DNA of 64,000 nucleotides, taken from NCBI GenBank assembly GCA_007050995.1, contig VJOU01000017.1:1-64000 (forward strand), written 5' to 3'. The position numbers were made by a program, and so were the translations under genes. The notes below the pieces were generated by a model. That model saw nothing but the letters and a program-made list of their open reading frames with translations. It had not been told where the DNA came from and ran no database searches. This DNA is from Glycocaulis profundi (GTDB lineage: Bacteria > Pseudomonadota > Alphaproteobacteria > Caulobacterales > Maricaulaceae). Shown here piece by piece: positions 55,304 to 63,053 of this stretch (its first letter is position 1; every line of letters starts with the position of its first letter).

Positions 55304-56482
55304 ATGTTCCACCGCTTCTTCACCGAGCTGCGCGCCGCGAAGATTCCCGTGTCCACGCGGGAATACCTCACCCTGCTCGAAGCGCTGGAGAAGGGCGCAG
55401 TCTCGCCCGGCATCGACGATTTCTACGCCGTCTCCCGCGCCGCGCTGGTCAAGGACGAGCGCAATTTCGACCGCTTCGACGCGGTGTTCGGCAAAATGTT
55501 CGAGGGCGTCGAGCATCTGGGCGCGCTGTTCGACGAGAAAGGCGTTCCCGACGACTGGCTGCGCGCGCAGATGAAGCGCCTGCTCAGCGAGGAGGAGATG
55601 GCCGCGCTCGAGGCCATGGACTTCGACGAGCTCATGGAGACGCTGAAAAAGCGGCTCGAGGAGCAGGAGAAGCGCCACGAGGGCGGAAACAAATGGATCG
55701 GCACCGGCGGGACCAGCCCGTTCGGCCATTCAGGCTACAACCCCGCGGGCGTTCGCATCGGCGGACAGTCCACTCACAAGCGCGCGACCAAGGTGTGGGA
55801 GGCCCGCCGCTTCGCGGATCTGGATTCAGACCGGGAGCTGGGCACCCGCAATCTGAAGGTCGCCCTGCGCCGCCTGCGCCGCTTCGCCCGGGACGGGGCC
55901 GCCGAGGAGCTCGATCTGGACGGCACCATCCGCGCGACCGCCAAGCAGGGCTGGCTGGACGTGAAGATGCGGCCCGAGCGCCGCAACGCGGTCAAGGTGC
56001 TGGTCTTCTTCGACGTGGGCGGGTCGATGGACCCGTATATCGAAATGACCGAGCGGCTGTTCTCCGCCGCCAAGTCCGTGTTCAAGTCGCTGGATTATTT
56101 CTACTTTCACAACTGCCCCTATGAGCGGGTTTGGAAGTCCAACCAGCGTCGCAGCGCCGAGACCACGCCCCTGTGGGACGTGCTTCACACCTACCCGTCC
56201 GACTACCGTGTGGTGCTGGTGGGCGACGCCTCGATGGCGCCCTACGAGATCACCCATGCGGGCGGTTCGGTGGAGCACTGGAACGAGGAGGCCGGCGCGG
56301 CCTGGCTCCAGCGCCTGGCGGACACCTATCCCCGCCTCGTCTGGCTCAACCCCCAGCCCGAACAGTGGTGGGAGCACACCTATTCCATCCGCCTGATCCA
56401 GCAGCTCATCGGCCCCGAGCGCATGTTCCCCCTCACCCTGGACGGCGTCGACCGGGCGATGCGCGAGCTGGCGAAAAGCTGA
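55304..56482 (+). CDS. CoxE-like VWA-domain protein
   Basis: 392 residues. N-terminal helical part (1-130: FFTELRAAKIPVSTREYLTL) and C-terminal VWA domain (from about 225: VKVLVFFDVGGSMDPYIEMT). The MIDAS motif reads DVGGSM instead of DxSxS, so metal binding may differ. Members act with MoxR ATPases. It belongs to the unit of the MoxR gene at 53537. Confidence 0.9.
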   Translation: MFHRFFTELRAAKIPVSTREYLTLLEALEKGAVSPGIDDFYAVSRAALVKDERNFDRFDAVFGKMFEGVEHLGALFDEKGVPDDWLRAQMKRLLSEEEMAALEAMDFDELMETLKKRLEEQEKRHEGGNKWIGTGGTSPFGHSGYNPAGVRIGGQSTHKRATKVWEARRFADLDSDRELGTRNLKVALRRLRRFARDGAAEELDLDGTIRATAKQGWLDVKMRPERRNAVKVLVFFDVGGSMDPYIEMTERLFSAAKSVFKSLDYFYFHNCPYERVWKSNQRRSAETTPLWDVLHTYPSDYRVVLVGDASMAPYEITHAGGSVEHWNEEAGAAWLQRLADTYPRLVWLNPQPEQWWEHTYSIRLIQQLIGPERMFPLTLDGVDRAMRELAKS

Positions 56483-56516
56483 GGCGCGATCAGGCCGCTC
56501 ATTCCCTGCCGACGCT

Positions 56517-56876
56517 TCATCGACGCGGCGATGCGGGGAACGGGTAAGAGTAGGTGATGTGGATGGCATCCCATCCGATCATCGGCGCGGTTTTCCGGGA
56601 CAGGATCAGAGCCGTATCGTCAGAACACGCCTCGCTTCCAGCAATGACGAAGCTCATGGCGTCCTGTTCGTCATTGCCGGAAGCGACGAGGCTCCATCCC
56701 GGAAGCTCCGCGTAAATCGCCCGGATTTCCGCGCGGCGATCCGCGGAAACCTGTTCGCGGATGGACACCGCGACAGGGCAAACCTCGGCGTCCGGCCGGG
56801 CGGGCGCTTCCACGCGTAACGCCCCCCCGCCCGCCACAACAATCGCCATCGCGCCCACGATCGAACGTCTCATCAT
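56517..56876 (-). CDS. Hypothetical exported protein
   Basis: 119 residues from the ATG at 56876, overlapping the Nudix stop (ATGA). The signal MMRRSIVGAMAIVVAGGGAL is followed by a small alpha/beta domain (AEIRAIYAELPGWSLVASGN, then EACSDDTALILSRKTAPMIG). Not recognised. Its position at the end of the GST-Nudix unit suggests cotranscription but not function. Confidence 0.6.
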   Translation of the reverse strand: MMRRSIVGAMAIVVAGGGALRVEAPARPDAEVCPVAVSIREQVSADRRAEIRAIYAELPGWSLVASGNDEQDAMSFVIAGSEACSDDTALILSRKTAPMIGWDAIHITYSYPFPASPRR

Positions 56877-57331
56877 CCGCACCGCGCGCCCGCCCGCAGC
56901 CACTGGCCAATCGCCCAGGCCGCCGCGTCGTGGCGCATCAGGCGGATCGCGTCGAGCGGCTCGAGCCAGACCAGTTCGTGATCGTCCTCGATCTTGCCGC
57001 CGTCCTCTCCGCCGCGCGCGCAGCCGAAATAACGCGCCCGGTTCAGCAGCCGCGCGCCGTCGGGCTTGATCCAGTAATGGTCCGCCCGCGCCACCAGCCG
57101 GGTCCGCCCGTCCAGCCCCAGCCCGGTCTCCTCGCGCACCTCGCGGGCCAGCGCCGCCTCGGGCGTCTCGCCCGGCTCCAGCGACCCGCCGGGCAGGTCG
57201 TGCGCGATGCCGGTCTGTTCGGTGATCCGCACCGCCGCCAGCCGCCCCTGCGCGTCGGGCAGGAGGGCGTAGGCCGCGTTCCGCGCCGTGTATGCTCCCT
57301 GTCCGTCCGGCGCTCCGAAGACGGGGGTCAC
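56873..57331 (-). CDS. Nudix hydrolase
   Basis: 152 residues from a GTG at 57331 that overlaps the GST stop (GTGA). The Nudix box GX5EX7REUXEEXGU is complete (PGGSLEPGETPEAALAREVR, then EETG). It cleaves a nucleoside diphosphate linked to X; substrate unclear. Middle gene of a three-gene minus-strand unit. Confidence 0.9.
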   Translation of the reverse strand: MTPVFGAPDGQGAYTARNAAYALLPDAQGRLAAVRITEQTGIAHDLPGGSLEPGETPEAALAREVREETGLGLDGRTRLVARADHYWIKPDGARLLNRARYFGCARGGEDGGKIEDDHELVWLEPLDAIRLMRHDAAAWAIGQWLRAGARCG

Positions 57332-57951
57332 TTGGCGGCGCTCTCGTGCAGGTCGGCGGCGTGATCGAGCCCCAGCGCGCTCTCCACCCGGCGCACCCAG
57401 CCCAGCACCGCGGGAAAATCGCTGAGGTCGAACCCGCCCTCATGGGCGACGCGGGTGTAGGCGACAAGCGCGATGTCGGCCAGACTCAGCCGGTCGCCCA
57501 CGAAGAACTCCCGCGCTATCAGCCGCATCTCCATCACCCCCAGCGCCCGGCGCCCCCGGGCCAGCAACTCGGGGTCCAGCTCGTCCTCGGCCACGCCCAT
57601 GAATTTCAGCCGCGCGCGGCGCACGGCGATGTTCGGCTCGTGGGAATACTGCTCCCAGAACAGCCACTCGAACACCTTCGCCCGATCGAAGCCGTCATCG
57701 GGGATCAGGTCCGAACCCTCGGCCAGATGGACCAGTATGGCGTTGGACTGGGCCAGCGTGCGCCCGTCCGCCCGCTCCAGCACAGGCACCTGCCCCGCCG
57801 GGTTCAGGGCCAGGAAGGCGTCGGTGCGGGTCTGGCCCGAGAATGTGTCGATCTCGACCCAGTCATAGGCGAGGCCCAGCCGGTCGGCGGCCCATTTCGC
57901 CTTCAGGCAGTTGCCGCTGTCGGAATTGCCGTAAAGGGTGAAACGCTCCAT
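57328..57951 (-). CDS. Glutathione S-transferase family protein
   Basis: 207 residues. Thioredoxin-like N-domain (LYGNSDSGNCLKAKWAADRL, with a Ser/Cys active-site region, then NPAGQVPVLE and QSNAILVHLAEG) and helical C-domain (about 90-205, FFVGDRLSLADIALVAYTRV). Probably detoxifies electrophiles with glutathione. First of the three-gene unit and divergent to the chorismate mutase gene. Confidence 0.9.
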   Translation of the reverse strand: MERFTLYGNSDSGNCLKAKWAADRLGLAYDWVEIDTFSGQTRTDAFLALNPAGQVPVLERADGRTLAQSNAILVHLAEGSDLIPDDGFDRAKVFEWLFWEQYSHEPNIAVRRARLKFMGVAEDELDPELLARGRRALGVMEMRLIAREFFVGDRLSLADIALVAYTRVAHEGGFDLSDFPAVLGWVRRVESALGLDHAADLHESAAK

Positions 57952-58047
57952 CGCCGGTCTCCTCGCTCGCGGCCTTTCATCTCACCCGGTGCGGAGCGAT
58001 GCCGCAAGGGTTTGCGCGCGCGGGCGCGGCGCCTATAAGCGGGGACC

Positions 58048-58407
58048 ATGTCCACCATGCCCGCTCCCGCCACCGATCCCGCCCTGCGCCCCGAGGCGCT
58101 GGACGGCCGCGTCATCCCCGAAGACTGCGCCTCCATGGCCGATGTCCGCGACGGCGTGGACCGGCTCGACCGCGCGCTGGTCGCCCTGATCGCCGAGCGC
58201 TCGCGCTACATGCAGGCCGCCGCCCGCATCAAGCCGGGCCGCGATGCCGTGCGCGACGAATGGCGGATCGAGGACGTGGTCGGCAAGGTGCTCGAGACCG
58301 CCCGGGCCGAAGGCCTGCCCGCGCAGATCGCCGAGCCGGTCTGGCGCGAGCTGATCGAACGGTCGATTGCATACGAGTTCGAGATCTTCGACCGCACCCG
58401 CGGCTGA
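58048..58407 (+). CDS. Chorismate mutase, AroQ type
   Basis: 119 residues. AroQ helical fold: DVRDGVDRLDRALVALIAER, then SRYMQAAARIKPGRDAVRDE and a third helix IAEPVWRELIERSIAYEFEI; Arg and Lys active-site positions are present. It converts chorismate to prephenate, or acts like PchB; the pathway context is not given here. It is convergent with the HPt gene, one base apart. Confidence 0.88.
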   Translation: MSTMPAPATDPALRPEALDGRVIPEDCASMADVRDGVDRLDRALVALIAERSRYMQAAARIKPGRDAVRDEWRIEDVVGKVLETARAEGLPAQIAEPVWRELIERSIAYEFEIFDRTRG

Positions 58408-58408
58408 C

Positions 58409-58720
58409 TCAGGCCGCCGCCCGCATCGCGTCCAGCGCCCGCTCGGCCTCCACGGCCACGGCCTTGAGCGCCGACGGATCGGGTCCGCCCGCCTCGGCCG
58501 CCTCGCAGGCCTGGCCCAGCGCCATCGCCCCCACCCCGCGCGCCGCGCCCTTGAGCGTATGGGCCGCCGCCTGCCACTCGTCCTCGCCGGCCGCGGCCTC
58601 CATCCTGCCCAGGCACGCCGCGATCTGAGCGGTCAGCAGCCCGAACAGCTCCGCCTCCAGCCCCGCGTCCCCGCCGGTGTAGAGCGCCAGATGATCGCGG
58701 TCGAGAACGGGCAGGGTCAT
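58409..58720 (-). CDS. HPt-domain phosphotransfer protein
   Basis: 103 residues forming one histidine phosphotransfer domain. The phospho-accepting His lies in AAHTLKGAARGVGAMAL. It would carry phosphate between a hybrid kinase and a response regulator encoded elsewhere. No two-component partner is adjacent. Confidence 0.88.
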   Translation of the reverse strand: MTLPVLDRDHLALYTGGDAGLEAELFGLLTAQIAACLGRMEAAAGEDEWQAAAHTLKGAARGVGAMALGQACEAAEAGGPDPSALKAVAVEAERALDAMRAAA

Positions 58721-58848
58721 GGAAAGGTCCTTGGTCAGGCGGAAGCCAAGCCTCGCCCGGCGGCGGTCAATGCCCGCTTAACGCCCTGCGGAACCATCAC
58801 CCTCCCCCGGCCTTTCTTGTCAGACCCCTGACCATCGGAGACCCCGCC

Positions 58849-59178
58849 ATGCGCCTCGCCCTCACCCTCGCGTTCAGTGCCCTCGCCCTGGCCGCCTGCT
58901 CGCCCGACCCGTCCGAGCCCGCCTCCCCCGCCACGCAGGAAACGGACGTCGCGCAGACCGCGGACGCCGGCGCCGAAACCCGGCCCGCCCTGTCCTGCGA
59001 GGACGAGATCGGCCGCGCGGAGGCGGACGTGCTGGTCGAGCAGTGCCTGATGGTCTCCACCGCCACCCGCCCGCCGTGCAATGTCGCCAATTCGTGCGAG
59101 ATGATCCGCGAGGAGATCGCCCGCGGCTGCGGCTTCGGCGACCAGAGCGACAATCCCGATTTCTGCGACGATCTCTGA
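58849..59178 (+). CDS. Small Cys-rich lipoprotein
   Basis: 109 residues. MRLALTLAFSALALAAC is a lipoprotein signal with lipobox LAAC at 17, then an Ala/Pro/Thr linker (about 18-45). The C-terminal domain has six cysteines (ALSCEDEIG, EQCLMV, PPCNVANSCEMI, RGCGFG, DFCDDL), so three disulfides are likely. Not recognised further. Confidence 0.75.
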   Translation: MRLALTLAFSALALAACSPDPSEPASPATQETDVAQTADAGAETRPALSCEDEIGRAEADVLVEQCLMVSTATRPPCNVANSCEMIREEIARGCGFGDQSDNPDFCDDL

Positions 59179-59259
59179 GCCCCCCGCCCCGCTTCGCCCG
59201 CTTGGATCGGGCGGGGCGGGCGCCTATCTGAAAGCTGAACCGCTCGGAAAGGATCTGCC

Positions 59260-59523
59260 ATGGCTGGCGGATGGACGCGCGACGGCGCGATTGAAGACCA
59301 GATCGAGGACACCGTGGCCGATGGCGTCGGCGCGGCCCGGTCGCGCCTGCCCAGCGGCCAGAGCGCGACATATTGCGACGAGTGCGGCGAGCCGATCCCT
59401 GAAAAGCGCCGCGCCGCCCTGCCCGGCGTGCGCACCTGCATCGCCTGCCAGTCCGCCCGCGACGCCAAGGTCAGCCATTCGGCCTTCAACCGCCGCGGCA
59501 GCAAGGACAGCCAGCTGCGCTGA
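59260..59523 (+). CDS. DksA/TraR-type zinc-finger protein
   Basis: 87 residues. The finger is CDECGEPIPEKRRAALPGVR and then TCIACQ, a four-cysteine type as in YbiI. It lacks the long coiled coil of DksA, so it may bind RNA polymerase's secondary channel weakly or work otherwise. AAAGGATC precedes the ATG. Confidence 0.9.
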   Translation: MAGGWTRDGAIEDQIEDTVADGVGAARSRLPSGQSATYCDECGEPIPEKRRAALPGVRTCIACQSARDAKVSHSAFNRRGSKDSQLR

Positions 59524-59613
59524 CCCCGGTCTTCCTTGCCGCCATGCGGCCCGGCGCGTTAGCCTGCACGCGTCGCGGGCGTCAGACCCGCCCGTCCGCT
59601 GGAGGAACCGCCC

Positions 59614-60975
59614 ATGATCCGCCCCGCCCTCGCCGCGCTGATGAGCGCCGGCTTCGCTCTGTCGGCGGCCGCCGCGCAGGATGACGTCACCGCCTTCCGG
59701 GGCGTGACCGTGGTGCCGATGGACTCCGAGCGCGTGCTGGAGAACCACACCGTGATCGTCGAGGGCGAGCGCATCAGCGCGGTCGGCCCCGCAGGCGAGA
59801 CCGACATTCCCGAGGGCGCGACGGTGATCGAGGGCGAGGGCCGCTGGCTGATGCCCGGACTGGCCGAAATGCACGGCCACGTGCCCGGCCCGGACGATCC
59901 CGCCTATGCGGAGAACGTGCTGTTCCTTTACGTCTCCAACGGCGTGACCACCGTGCGCAACATGGCCGGCCATGACAGCCATCCCGTGCTGCGCGACCGG
60001 GTGGAGAGCGGCGAGATCATCGGCCCGGTCCTGCACATCGCCAGCCCCTGGCTGAGCCCGCAGAACGCCAACGATCCCGAACAGGGCCGCGAGACGGTGC
60101 GCCATTATCACGAGGAGGGCTTCGACCTCCTGAAAATGGGCAACCCGCCGCTGGGCGTTTACGAGGCCATCGCCGAGGAGGCCCATGAGGTGGGCATCCC
60201 GTTCGCGGGCCACATTCCTCACGATGTCGGTCTGGTCGGCGCGCTGGACGCGCGCCAGATCTCCATCGACCATTTCGACCGCTATGTGGAGTTCATGGCC
60301 GCCGAGGCGGACACCGGCATGACCGATCCGGGCTTCTTCGGCAGCGGCTGGATCCATCTCGCCGACCGGGGCCGCATGCCCGAGGCCGTCGAACGCACCA
60401 TCGAGGCGGGAACGTGGAACGTGCCCACCCTCAGCCTGGTCGAGCATCTGGCGTCCGACGAAAGCGCGGAGTCCATGATCGAATGGCCTGAAATGCGCTA
60501 CATGCCCCAGAACGTGCGCGACGGCTGGGTGCGTTCCAAGAACGACTTCGCCGCCCGCGACGACTTCCAGCCCGAGGCCGCGCAGGAACTGGTGGAGATC
60601 CGCCGCGAGCTTCTGATGGCCCTGCACGAGGCGGGCGCGCTGATCGCGCTGGGCTCGGACGCGCCGCAGTTCTTCAACGTGCCCGGCTTCTCCATCCACC
60701 ACGAGATGGCGATGATGGCCGCGGCGGGCATGACTCCTTACGAGGTGCTGGAAACCGGCACCCGCCTCCCGGCGGAGTATTTCGGCACGCCCGAGGAGTT
60801 CGGCACCGTCGAGCCGGGCCGCCGCGCGGACCTGATCCTGCTCGAAGCCGACCCGCTGGCGGACCTTGAAAACGTCAAGGCGCGCGCCGGGGTGATGGCC
60901 GCGGGCCGCTGGCTCTCCGAAGACGACATCCAGGCGAGGCTCGACTCCATCGCCGCGCACGTGGCGGGGGAGTGA
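59614..60975 (+). CDS. Exported amidohydrolase-superfamily enzyme
   Basis: 453 residues. Signal peptide (to about 21, SAAAAQ). Metal motifs: LAEMHGHVPGP (HxH), FDLLKMGN (bridging Lys), PFAGHIPHD and ISIDHFD (His ligands), IALGSDAPQF (Asp). It is related to imidazolonepropionase-like and prolidase-like periplasmic hydrolases. The other amidohydrolase of the window (29132-30439) is a distant relative. GGAGGAACC precedes the ATG. Confidence 0.88.
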   Translation: MIRPALAALMSAGFALSAAAAQDDVTAFRGVTVVPMDSERVLENHTVIVEGERISAVGPAGETDIPEGATVIEGEGRWLMPGLAEMHGHVPGPDDPAYAENVLFLYVSNGVTTVRNMAGHDSHPVLRDRVESGEIIGPVLHIASPWLSPQNANDPEQGRETVRHYHEEGFDLLKMGNPPLGVYEAIAEEAHEVGIPFAGHIPHDVGLVGALDARQISIDHFDRYVEFMAAEADTGMTDPGFFGSGWIHLADRGRMPEAVERTIEAGTWNVPTLSLVEHLASDESAESMIEWPEMRYMPQNVRDGWVRSKNDFAARDDFQPEAAQELVEIRRELLMALHEAGALIALGSDAPQFFNVPGFSIHHEMAMMAAAGMTPYEVLETGTRLPAEYFGTPEEFGTVEPGRRADLILLEADPLADLENVKARAGVMAAGRWLSEDDIQARLDSIAAHVAGE

Positions 60976-61002
60976 TCCCCCGCCCCGGCGCGGGGCGCGT
61001 GT

Positions 61003-61884
61003 TCAGCCGAACTCCCGGCTGTCGAAATATTCCACAGGGACCTTGAGATAGCTGCGGCCGTCGCTTTCGGGCTCCGGCAGGCGGCCGCCGCGAATGTTCA
61101 CCTGCAGGGCGGCGAGCATCAGGCGCGGCAGGGGCAGCGTCGCGTCACGGCTGTTGCGCACCTCCACGTATTCGCTTTCGCTCACTGCGTTCTTGAGGTG
61201 CTTGTTGCCCGCCCGGTGCTCCGCGACCGTTGCCATGCACCGCGCCTCACGGCCCTCGGGCGCATAGTCGTGGCCGACATACAGGCGGGTCTCGGGCGGC
61301 AGGGACAGGATCGCCTGCAGGGACCGGTAAAGCGCGTGGGCGCTGCCGCCGGGAAAGTCGGCCCGGCTGGTCCCGCTGTCGGGCATCATCAGGGTGTCGT
61401 GCACGAAGGCCGCGTCACCGGCCACATAGGTGATGGAGGCCAGGGTGTGACCGGGCGAGAACATCACCTTCACCTCGATCCCCCCGACCCTGAAACTGTC
61501 GCCATCGGCGAACAGGCGGTCCCACTGCCGACCGTCGCAGGGGAAATCCGGAAGATTGTAGATGTCCCGCCACAGTTTCTGGACCTCGGTCACCCGCTCG
61601 CCGATGGCGATGGGCGCGCCGAGCTTCTCCTTGAGATAGGGCGCCGCCGAGAAGTGATCGGCATGGGGATGAGTGTCCAGAATCCATTCGATTTCGATGC
61701 CCTCGCGCCGGACATAAGCCAGGATCCGATCCGCTTCGCGGGTGGACAGCGCGCCGGCCAGAGGGTCGTAATTCCACACCGGGTCGACGATCGCGCCCTT
61801 CATGCTGGCCGGATCGTGAAACACGTACTGCCAGCTCCCGGTGAGCTCGTCCCAGAAGGTGGCGACGACGGGCGTGACGGTCAT
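61003..61884 (-). CDS. Persulfide dioxygenase, ETHE1/Blh-like MBL-fold enzyme
   Basis: 293 residues from the ATG at 61884, behind AAAGGAGATC. Metallo-beta-lactamase motifs: DTHPHADHFSAAPYL, SPGHTLASITYVAGD, FVHDTLMMPDSGTSRADFPG and YVGHDYAP, with the SGTSRADFPGGS substrate loop typical of persulfide dioxygenases. It oxidises glutathione persulfide to sulfite. It is coupled by ATGA to the ArsR-type regulator, as in bigR operons. Confidence 0.9.
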   Translation of the reverse strand: MTVTPVVATFWDELTGSWQYVFHDPASMKGAIVDPVWNYDPLAGALSTREADRILAYVRREGIEIEWILDTHPHADHFSAAPYLKEKLGAPIAIGERVTEVQKLWRDIYNLPDFPCDGRQWDRLFADGDSFRVGGIEVKVMFSPGHTLASITYVAGDAAFVHDTLMMPDSGTSRADFPGGSAHALYRSLQAILSLPPETRLYVGHDYAPEGREARCMATVAEHRAGNKHLKNAVSESEYVEVRNSRDATLPLPRLMLAALQVNIRGGRLPEPESDGRSYLKVPVEYFDSREFG

Positions 61885-62288
61885 GATCGATCTCCTTTCA
61901 CGGGCAGGCTCACGCGGGCGAAGCGCGCCGCATCGCCCTTCCGGACGGGACGCGCCTGCGGCCTGCTGGCCGGGACGTCGCCGCTCATGACGGCGCACAG
62001 CGTTTCAAGAAGCGGCTCGGCCCGCGGGTCGGCGAGCGAATACAGGATCGAGCGCGACTGTCTGCGTGTCGCGACCAGACCTGCGGCACGCAGCTCCGCG
62101 AGCTGCTGGGACAGGCCCGGCTGGCGCATGCCCAGTTCAGCCTGCAGCTCGCCGACCGAGACCTCGCCTCTGGCGATCCGGCACATGAGCAACAGCCGCG
62201 CCGGGCTCGCCAGCGTGCGCAGGAAGGCGGCCGCTTCTTCGGCCATCTCCGGGCCGGGCTGCAGGCCGGGGACTGTGCTCCGGGTCAT
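61881..62288 (-). CDS. bigR: ArsR-family repressor of BigR/SqrR type
   Basis: 135 residues from the ATG at 62288. Winged helix (EEAAAFLRTLASPARLLLMC; MRQPGLSQQLAELRAAGLVA; RRQSRSILYSLADP). Two cysteines, at about 36 (LLLMCRIARGE) and about 98 (LLETLCAVMSG), sit like the persulfide-sensing pair of BigR/SqrR (41/107 in SqrR). Polysulfide cross-linking of these would release DNA. It overlaps the genes on both sides by four bases. Confidence 0.85.
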   Translation of the reverse strand: MTRSTVPGLQPGPEMAEEAAAFLRTLASPARLLLMCRIARGEVSVGELQAELGMRQPGLSQQLAELRAAGLVATRRQSRSILYSLADPRAEPLLETLCAVMSGDVPASRPQARPVRKGDAARFARVSLPVKGDRS

Positions 62289-62953
62289 TGCCCGGCCTCG
62301 CTCATGTACCAGAGCTCGCCGCGCGTCCTCGCCTCTTTCACGCTGAGGGGCGCGGGCGCCAGCAGGGCCTCGCCGGGCGTCCACCCTTCCGGCGTCGCCG
62401 CGCTCCGCGCGTCACCCGCCTGCAGGGCCGCGACGAGCCGCAGAATTTCCTCCACCGAGCGCCCCACGGTCATGGGGTACCAGCTCATGGCCCGGATCAC
62501 CCCGTCGGGATCGATGACGTAGCTGGCCCGCACCGTCGCTGCGCCGCCAGCGGCGGGGTCGAGCATCCCGTAGGCGCGCGCGATGGCCATGGAGGGATCC
62601 TCGATGACCGGAAACGGTATCGTCACGCCCTGCGTGCGCTCGATGTCCCCCAGCCAGGCGATATGGCTGTAGAGGCTGTCGACGGACAGGCCCAGCAGGT
62701 CGCAGCCCAGCGCGTCGAAGCGGTCGGCCGCCCTGGCGAACGCGATGAACTCGCTGGTGCAGACCGGCGTGAAATCGCCCGGATGAGAGAAGAAAAACAC
62801 CCAGCGCCCGCGGTGATCGCTCAGGGAAACCTCGCCCTGGGTCGACCGCGCGGTGAAGCCAGGCGCCAGATCGTCGATGCGGACCGGCTGGGGCGCAGCG
62901 GCAGCGGCGGCGGGGTACGGCTCGGACACGAAACGGCTCCTCTCGACAAGCAT
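62285..62953 (-). CDS. 1-Cys peroxiredoxin (Prx6-like)
   Basis: 222 residues from the ATG at 62953. HPGDFTPVCTSEF puts the peroxidatic Cys at about 65, the C-terminal domain (from about 160, SWYPMTVGRSVEEILRLVAA) is that of Prx6/AhpE-like enzymes, and no resolving Cys is evident. It reduces peroxides and perhaps persulfides. First gene of the peroxiredoxin-bigR-dioxygenase unit; its start is directly at the operator. Confidence 0.9.
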   Translation of the reverse strand: MLVERSRFVSEPYPAAAAAAPQPVRIDDLAPGFTARSTQGEVSLSDHRGRWVFFFSHPGDFTPVCTSEFIAFARAADRFDALGCDLLGLSVDSLYSHIAWLGDIERTQGVTIPFPVIEDPSMAIARAYGMLDPAAGGAATVRASYVIDPDGVIRAMSWYPMTVGRSVEEILRLVAALQAGDARSAATPEGWTPGEALLAPAPLSVKEARTRGELWYMSEAGQ

Positions 62954-62954
62954 C

Positions 62955-62975
62955 AATTACATTATTAGTGTAATT
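62955..62975. promoter_or_regulatory. Probable BigR-type operator
   Basis: AATTACA and TGTAATT form a perfect inverted repeat with 7-bp arms and a 7-base centre, in the 100-base divergent region between the peroxiredoxin and the SQR gene. BigR/SqrR regulators bind AT-rich inverted repeats in just this place. The repeat is observed; the binding protein is inferred. Confidence 0.7.
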
Positions 62976-63053
62976 TCGAAATGATAATCAAGCGCGCCGC
63001 GTGCGGCAGATTCGCATGCACCCGCAGGGGCGCCGTCACGGAGGAGACCCATC

